Positions 1-13,014 of a stretch of 64,000 nucleotides of DNA are shown here, one piece after another. Position 1 is the first letter of the stretch. Each line of letters starts with the position of its first letter. Source of the DNA: Typha latifolia. Lineage: Eukaryota > Streptophyta > Magnoliopsida > Poales > Typhaceae. A program made the position numbers and the translations under genes. The stretch spans positions 5,332,001-5,396,000 of the forward strand of contig CM034106.1 in assembly GCA_019914945.1 (NCBI GenBank). Direction: 5' to 3'. Below the pieces are notes generated by a model. It was not told where the DNA came from. It saw only the letters and a list, made by a program, of their open reading frames with translations, and ran no database searches.

Positions 1-2273
1 AGGGGAATGAGTCATCTGAAAGTTTTTAATCTTTGATGGAGATAAGTTACTAGGGGAGGTTTTGCAACACTAGCCATACTGCCAACATCATCACTTGGTG
101 TAAGCTTAGAGCGAGAAACTTATTTAATGTGCCTCACTTCTTTCAAAATTGGAAATTAGCTCCACTGGTTCCTAGGTGCTTTCTTACATTAAATTTCTCA
201 AGGATTGCAGCTTCAACACTGTTGGAATGAACCTATATGTGATTATCTATAATGATGGTTGTTTTCAAGTCAACTAGATTTCCATGACTATTCTTGAGAT
301 TCTTTCCTCATTATATCTGCTGAAGCAAATTTGTTACTATGATGCACTTGTGCTGTATGGACGAACACATTTCTCATTAAGTACCTTGATGACTTGCACA
401 ATGGCAAAAACTTCACCTGCCCCTGTATTTTTGTCATATAGCTTTTCAAATGTAGCCCAAACATAGGCTCTCCTTTTGCTCCCCATAATGGAAACTTTGA
501 TTGTTCTTTAACAAAATAACTTATTCATCCCATATTAGTAGCTTAGTGCATATTAACTGCTTTTACATTTCAAACTTCTAGAATGAATAAATGGCTAAAA
601 TATATTTTCGGCCCTTGAACTATGGCCTAGTATCGCAATTGATAAAGAATACATATGTATGATTTTCCCTTTAAGTTATCTAAAAGGTAACAACTTGCTC
701 CAATGATGTAACATGATAGTGCAAGTTCTTAGTTTCCCTCGCAGTATATTACTATATTTTGTCAAAAATCTCTCGTGGAAGATTTTGTCAGATGTAAGAT
801 GTAAGACTGGATAGTTCAGGGACAAGTTTGTCAAAAATCTCTCATGGAAGACTAAGATGTAAGATATAAAAATCTCTCATGGATAGTTCAGGGACAAGTT
901 TACACTTTTACGCTTTAAGATGCAAGGTAATATTTAGTCATAATTCAAAGGTTAGTAAAGAATAACCTTAGTAAAATCATAGGAGGTGGTATAGCAATCC
1001 TGAAGTAAGATTGATCTTGGTGTTCTTTTTTTCTCTTTTCTGGTTGAACCATTTGTGGACGTAGGAGGTCTCACTTAGTGGATTGAAACAGTTATTGTTT
1101 TGTGACCCTCTCTTGTATTACAGCCTTTACATCTTGAAATTTTGCCAGATGTAAGAATGGATGGTAGAACATTTTTGATTCCCTTCTCTTTTGTAAGGCA
1201 AAAATTACATTGGGATTTCCTTCATGAGTTGGTCAACTCTTATTTCTTATAGAAAGAAAGAAATATGATGTCATCACAAAAGCATATGGAAAACCAGGAT
1301 TATAATCTTTGTGTATGCAATCAGCCTATATTGGTTCGTTTGATCTCTTTCTGATAAAAGAGGAACTTCTGAGATGATAGAGAAGTCTGTGTTTACAAGG
1401 ATTGCATTTAGATTCAAACTTCAGCTAATAAAGTGAAAATATCACAAATGTAGGTTACAATATCGTTTGATCTCTTTGTCCATTTTCTTTCTTACCAATG
1501 CCGGTTCACATCTTTTCAGGTTTCCATTTTCTGAAAATACAAAATGTATACTACTACCTAGAAATCTTACTTTCACAAAAGGAGACCCTGTAAGAGATAT
1601 CTTTACCCCATTTGCTTGTGAATGGGTTATATATGGATGTATGAGCCATTCTTTACAGAGAATATAGCTTTTAGTTTGTCTCTTGCAGTGCTGTTTCATT
1701 TCCCATCCAGCTTAATGTTCACGTAAATGTAACATTACTTTCAATCTGGTGTCTTTATCTTACTCAGTAAAGTCTTCTTGTGATCCCATTTGCGTATCTG
1801 ATTATATCTACCAACTGAAATCTGATTAACTATGTTTCTGTCCAAGTACTTTAAAAGAACAAAATCATACAACAAATATGAGGATATCAAATTTTTTTTC
1901 ATTTGGGGATACTGAGCATGAGCACTCTAGTTCAATAGGAACTGAATGCAACTCATCTAATATTGTAAAGATCAGAGCAGCATAATTAAATTAACATTAT
2001 TTTCTCTTAGAGGTGATATTGTCTAATATAGTTACTCTAACTACTACAGTAAATAAACTTAAGTTTCAAATGTCTTTGTTTGTAGGACAGAATGGTCTGA
2101 CTTTACTTACTGTGCTAACATCAATTATATGTAGCTTTATGTTGCTGTTTAAATTATCTCTCATTCATCTTATTCTTTCCATCTACTATAATGTTACTTG
2201 CCTTCTGATATTCTGCAAGTAATATTACATAAACTGTTGTGATTTCTGATAGTTTTCCAACATCAAACTGCAG
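1..2273. other. AT-rich stretch without a recognised exon, probably intron or 5' flank of the K+ transporter gene
   Basis: No open frame here matches the missing N-terminal part of the downstream HAK/KUP gene, although its first visible exon (from 2274) starts in the middle of a codon after a good acceptor (CAAACTGCAG). An upstream exon must therefore lie further 5', off the window or unseen. A minus-strand stretch around 290-510 reads a little like protein but is broken by stops and not recognised. Nothing else is supported. Confidence 0.5.
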
Positions 2274-5200
2274 ATGTTGAGGTTCCTGTTGCTTGTCTCA
2301 TACTAATTTCTTTGTTCGCTCTGCAACATTACGGGACACATCGTGTTGGATTCCTATTTGCTCCAATTGTTGTAACATGGCTTCTATGCATTAGCATGAT
2401 TGGTGTTTACAATATTTTCCACTGGAATCCACATGTTTATCAAGCGCTATCTCCATATTACATGTACAAGTTTTTGAGGAAAACCCAAAGAGGAGGTTGG
2501 ATGTCCTTAGGGGGAATCCTATTATGTATAACAGGTACCTATATAGTTATATTCTGTAATTAATTATCTGTCTCTTTCTTCTGAACATAATAAGCTAATA
2601 CAGTTATTTCTTCTTTCAGGTTCTGAAGCTATGTTTGCAGACCTGGGGCATTTCTCTCAGTTGTCAATAAAGGTAAGAAATAATGGACCTAGATCATAAT
2701 ATCTTGATTTTGACCATAGATTGTCGTGCTGGTCAGCGTGGTTTGCATGGGTCGATATTTATAAGACTTTTCAACTGAAACTCAAACTATTGTTATGTAT
2801 GCTATAATTAGCCAGAAGTTTCAGCTGAGTTGGAAATGTCAACTTGGATTCCTGAAGCTAAATTTCCTACTGTTGAAATATAAAGGATACAAATTATTGT
2901 TTTTTAATAGCTTACGCTTTTAGACTTTAGGGCTATGTTTGGTTCGAGGCTAAGCACCAAACATAATTAGCTAGCCCCATTTTTTAATCTTGATTTAGGT
3001 ATCTTGAACTAGGCTAAAAAATATAATATTTGGTTGTGAACTAGGCTAGAGTATAATTATTACTTTTGATATGATATGAAAAAATAATAAAAATATTAAT
3101 TTTGGAGGAAAATAAATGATATATAAAATTAATGGACCAAAATACACTTCTGAGTTTCATGATAAAATTCAAATTTATTATTTTTTTAATCAATTAAAGG
3201 TTTTTTAATTACTGATTTGCGGGTTTACATATACATGTCTTCAAATGGGCTTACATGCTACATGTAAGCCTATTTGCGAGTTTACATGCACATGCTCGCA
3301 AATGGGCTTACATGCTACATGTAAATCTATTTGCGAGTTTACATGTACATGCCCACAAATGGGCTTACATGCATGTAAATCTATTTGCGAGCTCATGAAT
3401 ACATGCTTGCAAATGGGCTTACATGCAACATGTAAACCTATTTGCGAGCTTACATATTAATATTATTATTTTTTAAATAACGTAATGTTAATATTTTTTA
3501 AAATAATAATATATATAGATTACTTTTTTTTATATTCCTTTGTTTTGGTTATAAGCACATGCTATAATTTTTTTAATATTTTTTAATATTTTTTAATAAT
3601 ATTATTTTAATAGTATTTTTTTGTTTCTTTAAGAAGTTCATATTGCAAACTATTAAAAATAAGAAAGTGAATTATTGGGGTGTTAAAAGCACGGCTCTAA
3701 AACTCGGTATCGGGTTTGAGATCAGCCATTTGAAAAAACAATATGTATCGGCTACCCGTATTAGATTGGATTATTAGATTGCTTAAACCTCACAAGCCCC
3801 CACCTACTCTATAATTTATTTTGGATTTAGTAAATCTGTTAAAAAAAAAAGGGAAATTAGTGGTAGATGAGAGAAGATTTGAAATAAGGGTGTAATTGTT
3901 ACTTTGATATGACATGTAAAAGCAAAAGATATTTATTTTTTTAGGGAAATTGAGTATGTGTCATGTAACTAATACCAAAATATTATTATTAAATTTATAA
4001 AATAAAATGCAAGTTAGCCAATTTAAACTCATGTTTTAGTAATATTAAATAATATATTTTTAATTTTTTTCACCATTGTGTATAAATATATTTTCCAAGG
4101 TCATATTTTTTGTAAGCCATGGCGAAAAAGGAGCTATTTTATAATAAAAGATTATGCATTGGAAGAGAGAGGAGACAAAAGAGAACATTGATAAGACATG
4201 AAAGTAATAGATTAAAATTATGTCAAGGATAAAATTAGAATTAATTTAAATTTATATTAGAATTTATATTTTAGTTTTATTTTATTTATTGGGAAGTGAA
4301 CTTGGTTAGGGATAAAAAGATAAAAAGTTGTTTGGTTACTAAACTTGGCTAGGAGTCCCTGACCAAGTTTAGGGACTCCCCCTGATTTCAAAGCAAACAA
4401 GGGCTAGAATATTTGGTGAGTTAACACCTATGAAATGTTTCTCCTTTTAAATATTTTAGTTCTTGTTCTTTAAAAAGGACAAAATTCTAATATGTGAAAC
4501 AAGCTTTGAAAAATGGGGATTGGGATTGGCCTCCCAGGAAAATGATACGTTGATCTATCGGCTAGGTCGGTCGCTTGGATGTCGAACTATTTTTAATTAC
4601 ATAAAATTCTAAATATTATTTAAAAAATGACAAAAGTAAGAAAATAATAATTACAAACATATGACGCCTAAAATCTAAAAAGAAATACTTACTCAAAATT
4701 GCCGCAACGAAGGAGAGAAAGAGAGTGGAAGAAACGAAAAGAAAAAAAATTCTACTATAGTAAAGGAGAGAGAAAAGAAAAAAACTATAGTGAAGGAATA
4801 AGAGAAAAGAGAGAAAAATATAAAATAAAAAAATCACATAACCGAGGTGGTCAGAGTTGGATCTTTGTTGATGGAGTTTTCCAGAGCTGTATTTCTGCGT
4901 CAAAGAAGTAATAGCTATTGGTAGGGAGAGAAAGAGAGAGATAGGAAAAGAGAGAGAGAGAGAAATTGTGAAAGAGAGGACGAAATCCATATCAGGATCG
5001 GCCAATCCCACCCTATCCCAGTCAATTGATTGGGATTGGGATAGGGATCAACTTATCCTTCGAACCATGGTATGAAACTGGCTCATCAATGTAATTTTGT
5101 AAATATTATTCTCATGGTTCTAGACTTTCCAATTATGTTAGGATGTTGAAGACCTGGAGATTGTCTTGGTTCTTTCATTTATTTGTGCTTTCAACAAGAA

Positions 5201-8200
5201 TAATCCTAGATCAGAAGCTATCATTTTCACTTTCATCTAGCTTCTTTGCCTGTCTAGTGGAACCTTTGGAGGTATCAGCTAGCTTTACAGATTTTCATTC
5301 TAAGCCTCTTTTGGAGTGTTGACATCAAGTTAACAATTGATTATAAGGATTTATCAGTTCATCTGAAGCGTTTAACTATTTGTTCTGTTGTAGCCAACCG
5401 CATATTATTTTGCAAAGGGTTTGGATGCGAAAGATGATGATGATCTAGGTTTGCAGGACTCTATCAATTAAATGAACCTAAATAACATGGCATAACTTAT
5501 TTTTAGAAAGATTTCCACAATGATAATTAAAGCATATGCAGAAATAATTTAGCTGCAGACTTGTATGTTCTCCAATAAAAAGAACGTTGCAGTTCCCATA
5601 GTATATAGATCGCATGAGAAATAACAAATACCATATAACTGTGCATCACCTACACTTTGCCATTAGCAATTATTCCTCATCTTGATTAAAAGATCAATTG
5701 AAATTGCAATAATGTTCTCCAAGGATACTTTTAGGACTTCTTGTCTTGACGTTAAATGTGTTGATTTCAATGTATCTAGTATATTGGCCAAAATGGCACT
5801 GCAAGTTGATACCCTGAAATTTCTTTTCTAGCATATTGAAAACCGATATTTCCTTTCATCTACTGGCTTAGCATTTTTCATCTTTGTCTAACTCTTTTTT
5901 TAAGGAAAATCTTTGTCTAACTTTGTTGGTGTACTCATTGGAGTTTTAATTGGTTTTACATTTTCTATCCCAAACCTTTTGAAATCTTTTATATATTTGA
6001 ATTGGTTAATAAAGATATTATCCTCTAGTTACTTGATTTTAATCCACAAAAATAGTTTAGCACTTCCATAATGTTCATCTCAAAGCATTTTGCATATACT
6101 TTACAAATTCTTTACACAAGCTTTCTTTAATAGCACCAAATATAATATCATTAATATAAATTTAAACAATAAAACATCAAATGGTAATTCATGATTTAAA
6201 AGTTAAAAGGTTATTCAATATAAACTTCCTCCAAAATATAATTATTTAGGAAAACTAATATCTATATGATGTAACGTGAAATCTTTAAAACGTGTGAATG
6301 TAAGTAACAGTCTAATTGCTTAAAGTCTAGTTACCGGTGCAAAACTTTCATCAAAATCAATGTCTTCTTCTTGATTGAAATTTTGGGCTATTAATTTAGA
6401 TTTATTTCTAATTACTACAGATGATTAATCTACTTTAAAAAAAAAAACTATTTAGTACCATGACGCGAACCGGAATAGGTCGGATCATTTTATGAGGATA
6501 TTGAGCTCGACGAATCGAGTTTATTTATTTTTAAATTAATTCATGATGTAAACTCTTAAGATAAGTCTAGTTAAATCATGTAAGTCCTTAAGACAAGTCC
6601 AATTAAAGTCAAGTAGGCTCTTAAGGCAAATCTAGTTAAGTCAGGTAAGCTTTTAAGATAAGTTTAATTAAGTCATTTAAGCTATTAAGACAAATCCTAG
6701 TTCGAATCGTATAAGCTTTTAGGGCTAATCCTAGTAAAAGTCATTATACCCAACCTTTATATATATAGGGGTTGGGCTACTTTGTTTAAGCATCCAAGCA
6801 TTGACAAATTATTGAGTTTAGCCAATTTATTATTATCACATTTATCGTTTTATCGTAGCCGTTAAATTGTTTTTATCTTCGAAAGAATAGATCATAACCA
6901 TAGAATAGATCCGATCTTTCAAGCCATAGTCACTATCTTCCTCCAGCAGCCACTTACTATATGGTCGTTCATCACTACCCTTGGCCATCCGTCACTTATG
7001 ACAACTGCTGCAACGTCAGATATTTTCACTTTTGTTCCATTCTGACCTTCCTTCATTGTTTTATTTTTAACTTTTCCCCTCAACCTCCGATTTAGGTGAA
7101 ACAAAACTATTAGATCTGTGACTTTGAGGCTTTTTCCTAACAAAATATCATAATTTTTTTACATCCAGATCAATCTAGATCTGGTTTGTAACAGCAATAT
7201 TAGAGTTGCCAGTATCAACTACTACTTCTCTTGGTTGCTAGTTGTAGCATGTTCCTCATTTTCAATGCCTCTCATGAGGCCTTCATCTTAGCTACCTAAA
7301 AGAAGATAATTGATAGACCTTGCAAGCGAAAGATGAGAACTTTCACAATTGGACAGTACAATGTCGAAGTCCTCATCAATGCAAATTGTTAAAATTGTGT
7401 TCTTCCTGATTCTAGGCGATATTTTTTTGAAAATGTTTCTGTTTTACTGGAAAGAACAAACTTTGGATTCTCTTTCAAAAATGAAAGCTCGTTAGAATTA
7501 AAAAGTTCAAATGTCAATCGCCATTTATAGAAGAACCAGCTTAAGATATCTTTTAATTCATGATAGTCCATGTTGATAGGGAACAATCCATACTTTGTTT
7601 TTAAGTCAGTTTGCCCGGTTCATTCAATTAGACTAGCAAGGGTACCTTCTTCCTTTAAAGTTCGAATAGTTCTTTGTCCATACCTATCATTCTAGATTGC
7701 TGAACTACTATTAGGCCATTTGTTTTCATTTTCCTTTTTTTGGCTTATAATATATCCATTAGTTATCAATTAAGCTGTCAACAGTTGGGCCATCAAAGAT
7801 GCTTTCTCTAATGAACCTTTACTCTATGCAGATTGCTTTTACTTTTGTGGTTTATCCTTCGTTGATCCTAGCATACATGGGACAAGCTGCGTATCTATCT
7901 AGACATCATGTTATTGAAAGTGACTACCGGATTGGATTCTATGTATCCGTACCAGGTAGTTAACTAGTTACAATGCTACTTCTTCCAATCTTATATGCTA
8001 ATTCTATTGGATATTATATCATTGGATATGCATAATGCTTCCATGGAATCATATTGACATTTACAATTTCAACACTGTCAGCGCAAATCAGATGGCCTAT
8101 TCTGGCAATAGCTATTCTTGCAGCTGTTGTGGGAAGCCAAGCTATCATCACGGGTACCTTCTCAATCATCAAGCAATGCTCTGCTTTGGGCTGCTTTCCT

Positions 8201-11200
8201 AGGGTGAAGATAGTTCACACATCCTCTAAAGTACATGGGCAGATTTACATCCCAGAGATCAATTGGATCTTAATGATATTGTGCTTGGCTGTAACCATTG
8301 GTTTCAGAGACACAAAGCGTCTGGGTAATGCTTCAGGTATAAAAGAATAAATATGATCTTCTGTACATATGTGATCCCTCCTTATCAGTTATCTATATGC
8401 ACATCACGTTTTGCAGCAATTGTCTAGTCCATCATGCTAAGTTTCTGACAAGAAAGTTATCTCAAAATCTTTTTGGACCTATTTTCTAAATGCTGCTCTT
8501 AGTTGTGCAGTCTTAACATGAATCTTGAGAATAACATAATTTAACTAGTCTTTTTGACAAATAGATTCTCGATCTTTTATGATGAAAAAGAAGATATCTG
8601 CTATTATTGTCACTAATGGCATTGAATATTATCGAACTTCTTAGTGATGCCTTTGCCATATCTTTTAGAGGGCATCACTTGTATGACATTGAGGGTTGCC
8701 ACCATGTACCACGTGCTTGTTGGTTCCAGTCATGGAAATAGCTTCTCTACAATGGGGTAAGGCTGCATCTATCTTTGCTCTCCCAAGACCCAGCATTTGT
8801 CAGGGAGTCGTGTGTCTAGGATGCTTTTCTTTGTCAATGATTGATTTTATGCAGTAAATCTTTGAACAAAGTTATTTACTATATTTGTTGACAAATCCAT
8901 TGGCTTGAAGATCTACTTATTAACTTGTTGTGATTCAAGTGAAAGAAGTTGATATGTTCTTGCAGTTTGGTGCAATATTAAGATCATATGTCGATTTTCG
9001 AGGCATTACATTTTGATTAAGTTGTTTGTCCATGATTGAAGATGCATATTACTGGTCAATTGTCTGCATACCAGTTTTATGTGCTTTCACATATTTCTTA
9101 CCTGTTAGAACTTAGAACATTTTTCTTAAATTTTGAAATATTTCTAAGTGTGCCTCTGAAGCATTAATTTATCTGTCATGTTCTATACTTGCTGTGTTCC
9201 AATCAATAGGGAATCCTTGGTTGTTAGGCAGATTCTTGCATAGGTGTGAGCACTAGTCAGATAAAATGACCGTTAATTTAGCAGCTGTCTGCCTGCCTAT
9301 GCATTGGTTGTACAATGAGAGGAAAGAACATGATTTACATGCCTATTTTACTATTGCATTTTACCATTACGTACTTTCTGTAGGAATCTTGAATGGAATC
9401 TACAGTGCAAAATTACAAATTTCTGTTGAATTTGCTTAAGATGACAGACTAACCTTCTAGAGGAAGCTAGGAAAGTCCCTTTTTTAATCTCTAAAACAAA
9501 GATAAACACAATTTCTAATTGTGGAAAAATGAGAAATCATTGTTTTTCTTTTTCCTCCTCTGCATGCTTTACTACCTGTAGGGGTGTAATCGTTATAGCT
9601 TGATCAAGCCGAGCTTTGCTCAATTTTGAGCCTACATATTGGATCAAGCTTGAATTGAAATTATTTCAATTAAGCCAATTTTGAGCTTGAGCAGAACTCG
9701 AGCCTAAACGAGCCGATCGATAAACAATTTTAAGCCTGAATTAATTTAAACCTAATTTCAAGCTTGATCAAGTTTGAATTGAATTAAGCTTGAATTAAAA
9801 TAAGGCCTAATTCAACTATAAAAATATAAACATTACAGAAAATAAACTAATAGAAATCATTAGATCTTTGATCTAATCGTTGATGGTTCATATTACTCAT
9901 ATATATTATGTAACATTACAGAAATGTAAAGTAATAAAAATATAACACTAAAGAAACATAAACATTAATGGTTAGATTTTGATCTAATGGTTCATGTTAT
10001 ATATATATTATGTATTATTATGTAGGGATAATTTTACTTAGATCTCCTGAACTATCACCAATTTTTAGATACACTCCATGAACTTTTTCTTATCACATAC
10101 ACCCTTTGATCTAAAATGTTTTTAGTTTAGAAGTCCGTATAATTTTCTTTTCTTAGTTCAAGGGGGTATATATGAATATATTTTTTAATTTAAGGGTATA
10201 TAATGAAAAGTTCAAAGAGTGTGTGAAAAACAGTGATAATTCAAAAGGGCCTAAGTGAAATTATCCTTATTATATATTAAATTATTATTTTGAGTCTTAT
10301 TGAGCTGAACTAGACTAAGTCGGCTCGTGATCAAGCTTGGCTTGAAATTAATTTTAAGCCTATTTTAGAAATCAAAATCGTCTTGGCTCACTCTCAAGCC
10401 AAGCTCGAGCCTTATTTTGATAACCCTAATGTCCTTGATGATAAAAGGTTTTAATGCTTTTCTTCTTCCTTGGCACAGGTTTGGCAGTTATAACTGTCAT
10501 GCTGGTCACAACATGCTTGATGTCCCTAGTGATAGTCTTGTGCTGGCATAAGAGCATCCTTGTAGCTGTATGCTTCATCATCTTCTTTGGCACAATTGAG
10601 GCACTTTATTTCTCGGCTGCCCTCATAAAGTTCTTAGAAGGAGCTTGGGTCCCCATTGTCCTTTCCTTCTTTTTCATGATCGTCATGTATGTCTGGCACT
10701 ACGGTACCATCAAGAAATATGAATTTGATGTCCAAAATAAGGTCTCCATCAATTGGCTCCTAAGTCTTGGCCCTAACCTTGGGATTGTTCGTGTGCGAGG
10801 CATTGGTCTCATACAAACTGAACTGGTATCTGGAATCCCAGCAATCTTCTCCCACTTTGTCACCAACCTTCCTGCTTTCCATCAGGTCTGCTATAAAATT
10901 TCATGTGTAATACATCTCTTTCTCCTTTTCCTTGGTCATTGCACTTCACCTGGAACTTCAATTTTCTCCCCCCATGGAGTTTATTCATAATTTTAACAAT
11001 TTTAATCCTTCTGCTGTGATGCATCAGGTCCTTGTCTTCCTCTGCATCAAGTCAGTTCCTGTACCATTTGTGCGGCCTGAAGAAAGATTCCTTGTAGGAA
11101 GAATTGGCCCTAAAGAGTACAGACTCTACAGGTGTATTGTACGCTACGGGTACCATGATGTTCATAAGGATGACTTGGAGTTTGAGAAAGACCTTGTTTG

Positions 11201-11654
11201 CAGCATAGCGGAGTACATTCGCTCTGGAGTCTCTGAGACCAATAGCGCACTAGAAGTATCTGAGAAGGATGAAGAAAGAATGTCTGTCATCGGAGCTGGT
11301 ATCCGTTTGCATGACGGCAACAATGATGATGCAGCTGGTCCTTCTGATTCTAGGGAGATCTTGTCGCCTGTTATTGCACCAAGGAAGAAGGTTAGGTTTG
11401 TATTGCCCGAGAGGCCCCAGTTGAATGCCGGAGTTAGGGAAGAACTGCAAGAGTTGATGGAGGCAAGAGAAGCCGGCATGGCCTTCATACTCGGCCACTC
11501 GTATGTGCGGGCAAAGAGTGGATCAAGTTTTCTGAGAAGGCTGGTGATTGATTTTGGATATGATTTCTTGAGGAGGAACAGTAGAGGTCCAGCTTATGCT
11601 GTGAGCATCCCTCATGCATCTACGTTGGAGGTCGGGATGGTGTACCATGTTTGA
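2274..11654 (+). CDS. HAK/KUP/KT-family potassium transporter, 3' six exons (5' end not in view)
   Basis: Plasma or internal membrane K+ uptake carrier of the plant HAK/KUP/KT family. Exons read from splice sites and protein continuity: 2274-2534, 2620-2672, 7832-7955, 8082-8336, 10479-10885, 11028-11654 (TGA at 11652-11654). All have GT..AG borders and keep one frame, giving about 575 residues. Family landmarks seen: [20 protein letters not shown], the [21 protein letters not shown] segment across exons 1-2, [46 protein letters not shown] and the C-terminal [16 protein letters not shown]. Several hydrophobic helices are obvious. Family members are about 750-800 residues, so roughly 200 N-terminal residues (first helices) are missing upstream. 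No internal stop or frameshift is seen in the visible exons. Subclade is not assigned. Introns of 5.2 kb and 2.1 kb are enlarged by repeats. Confidence 0.93.
2929..4403. mobile_element. Non-autonomous DNA transposon candidate in a K+ transporter intron
   Basis: The left end AGGGCTATGTTTGGTTCG (about 2929) and the reverse complement of the right end (about 4388-4403, ...CAAAGCAAACAAGGGC) form an imperfect terminal inverted repeat of about 16 bp. Flanks TAGACTTT (left) and TAGAATAT (right) agree at 6 of 8 positions, which would fit a decayed 8-bp hAT-type duplication. There is no transposase-like frame. The interior is AT-rich and holds a 57-bp tandem repeat. A related right end is found at 28560-28790, supporting a repeat family. 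Superfamily is inference. Confidence 0.5.
3231..3460. repeat. Minisatellite, about 57-bp unit, about 4 copies
   Basis: Direct repeats of a unit containing CAAATGGGCTTACATGC, then TACATGTAAGCC-type and TATTTGCGAG segments. Each unit carries a near-palindrome (GCTTACATGCTACATGTAAGC), so transcripts could fold locally. The 71-codon open frame across it only translates the repeat and is not a gene. It lies inside the candidate DNA transposon. Confidence 0.85.
4513..5060. mobile_element. MITE-like inverted-repeat segment
   Basis: GGGGATTGGGATTGGCC at about 4514 is mirrored by GGCCAATCCCACCCTATCCC at about 4998, followed by further GGGATTGGGATAGGG sequence to about 5047. The roughly 500-bp interior is purine-rich (GA tracts 4690-4980) and non-coding. 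No target duplication was fixed, so the exact ends are uncertain. Confidence 0.4.
5060..7831. other. Remainder of the long K+ transporter intron
   Basis: AT-rich intronic DNA. It contains a degenerate tandem repeat (6530-6745), followed by a TATA-like CTTTATATATATAGGGG around 6760, which could be an old LTR promoter. A decayed minus-strand frame at 7389-7586 is not recognised. It ends at the acceptor TCTATGCAG, 7831. Confidence 0.45.
6530..6745. repeat. Degenerate tandem repeat, about 38-40 bp unit
   Basis: Successive copies of a unit close to CTTAAGACAAGTCTAGTTAA plus GTCATGTAAG follow each other about five to six times with point differences. It is non-coding and lies inside the intron. 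Confidence 0.7.
9580..10432. mobile_element. Inverted-repeat element in the last long K+ transporter intron
   Basis: Left end AGGGGTGTAATCG followed by AGCTTGATCAAGCCGAGCTTT. Right end ...CAAGCCAAGCTCGAGCC...GATAACCCT, whose reverse complement begins AGGGTTATC and then GGCTCGAGCTTGGCTTGAG. Imperfect long inverted termini with a GAGC/AAGCTT-rich interior and no coding capacity suggest an old non-autonomous DNA element. It stops just before the acceptor at 10478. Confidence 0.45.
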
Positions 11655-12460
11655 GTTGTACAATTTCCCGTTGTATTATTTCTGTGTTCTTATGTAAATC
11701 AGTTTAATATACATTTGTGTTGTGTATCTATGTTTTACTTCTAAATGATTTTTCTCATCCAGTTGCGGCCGTGTAGAAATCCAAGCATGGAGGAAGGATC
11801 AATTGTCTGGAACTCATATAAATTTAAGTTATTAGGGATTGGTTACGAAAAGTGAGACTTCTGAGCACTCTTCTTAATTGGGAAGTGGTTCCTTTTATGA
11901 AGCTGGAAGTGAGTGTTAACCATGGATGCAGCTGCGGGTGAAAGCTATCCATATGCAGATGTTGCTGTTAACCAAACGAACCAGTTGCATCTAGAAATCA
12001 AAACTTTCTGTTTGATTAATTATGACCTGAAGCTGTTTTTAACAGTATGTTGCTGTTAACCAAACGAACCAGTTGCATCTAGAAATCAAAACTTTCTGTT
12101 TGATTGATTATGACGTGAAGCTGTTTCTAACAGTTGAGAGAGAGAGAGAGAGAGAGAGAGCAATTTATAAGTGTTAGCTTGTCCTTTCAAGTTGCTCATA
12201 AGCTTTGGTGGCTGGTTAGGCTAATTGTGTTTTTAGTCACATCTAAAATCATCTTTAACTGGTGTATTTTTGGAACAAAGTTATTTCAAGGGTAAGTCAA
12301 AATGCTGCATTAGCAATAATACAGTAAACTAAATAATGGAACTCACATACAACTAAAATCCAAAGCATAAGTGCGGGGTTAATTACTAGCACATACCAAC
12401 TATTTTCGGTTCAGCTTATGGAAACAACACAATAGCACATTCCACAAATTGCACTAGCCC
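11655..12460. other. 3' flank of the K+ transporter gene
   Basis: Presumed 3' UTR and downstream DNA. It holds an 88-bp direct duplication and a GA microsatellite (about 12134-12160). No gene is supported. Confidence 0.5.
11959..12134. repeat. 88-bp direct tandem duplication
   Basis: Copy 1 is 11959-12046 and copy 2 is 12047-12134, both beginning ATGTTGCTGTTAACCAAACG. They differ at only a few positions, so the duplication looks recent. A (GA)n run follows directly. Confidence 0.92.
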
Positions 12461-13014
12461 ATGGGATCCCAATTACAAGTCCAACCAAAATTCACGATAA
12501 AAAAAAAAATCAAAACTTACAAGATTACCAAGCTTGAGAGCAAGACCAAACCCATCACAACCAATATTTTCTCCTCAAAAATCTATGACCAACTTAATGT
12601 AGTAAGCTTCAATTCAAGATTTAGTGTGGACAATCCAGAGAAAGATTCTGTTCATATTGAGACAGCATCTACATTACACCACATTAGAGACATCTGATAG
12701 TTAAAGAGCATCCTGAAATGAGCTCCCTGTATACATTGGGCAACCATGTAAGGAATGCTTTGTACACATGCATTATTGCCTTACAAGACACTATAAGCAT
12801 CAAAAAGCTGTAATTATACCAGCTCTTAAATACTTGATATATAATAAAGGAAGAAATAAAATGTCAAATCAGACTGGTAAATAGAAGAGGTGAATGGCCT
12901 CTGTAATTTATCAGAGAAGAACCAGTCACCAAAGGGTTGTAACTGTCAATGTCAAGGTCATGAAACCAAGTTATGTTGTTTTCCCAATTCCCAAACTCAT
13001 TTACTTAGGTTGCT

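Noticed and set aside
290..510. Minus-strand stretch resembling a zinc-finger (BED/hAT) N-terminus
   Set aside because: Only a few residues fit, stops interrupt it, and the Cys/His spacing is not right.
3245..3460. 71-codon frame with repeated [12 protein letters not shown] motifs
   Set aside because: It is a translation of the 57-bp minisatellite inside an intron element, not a gene.
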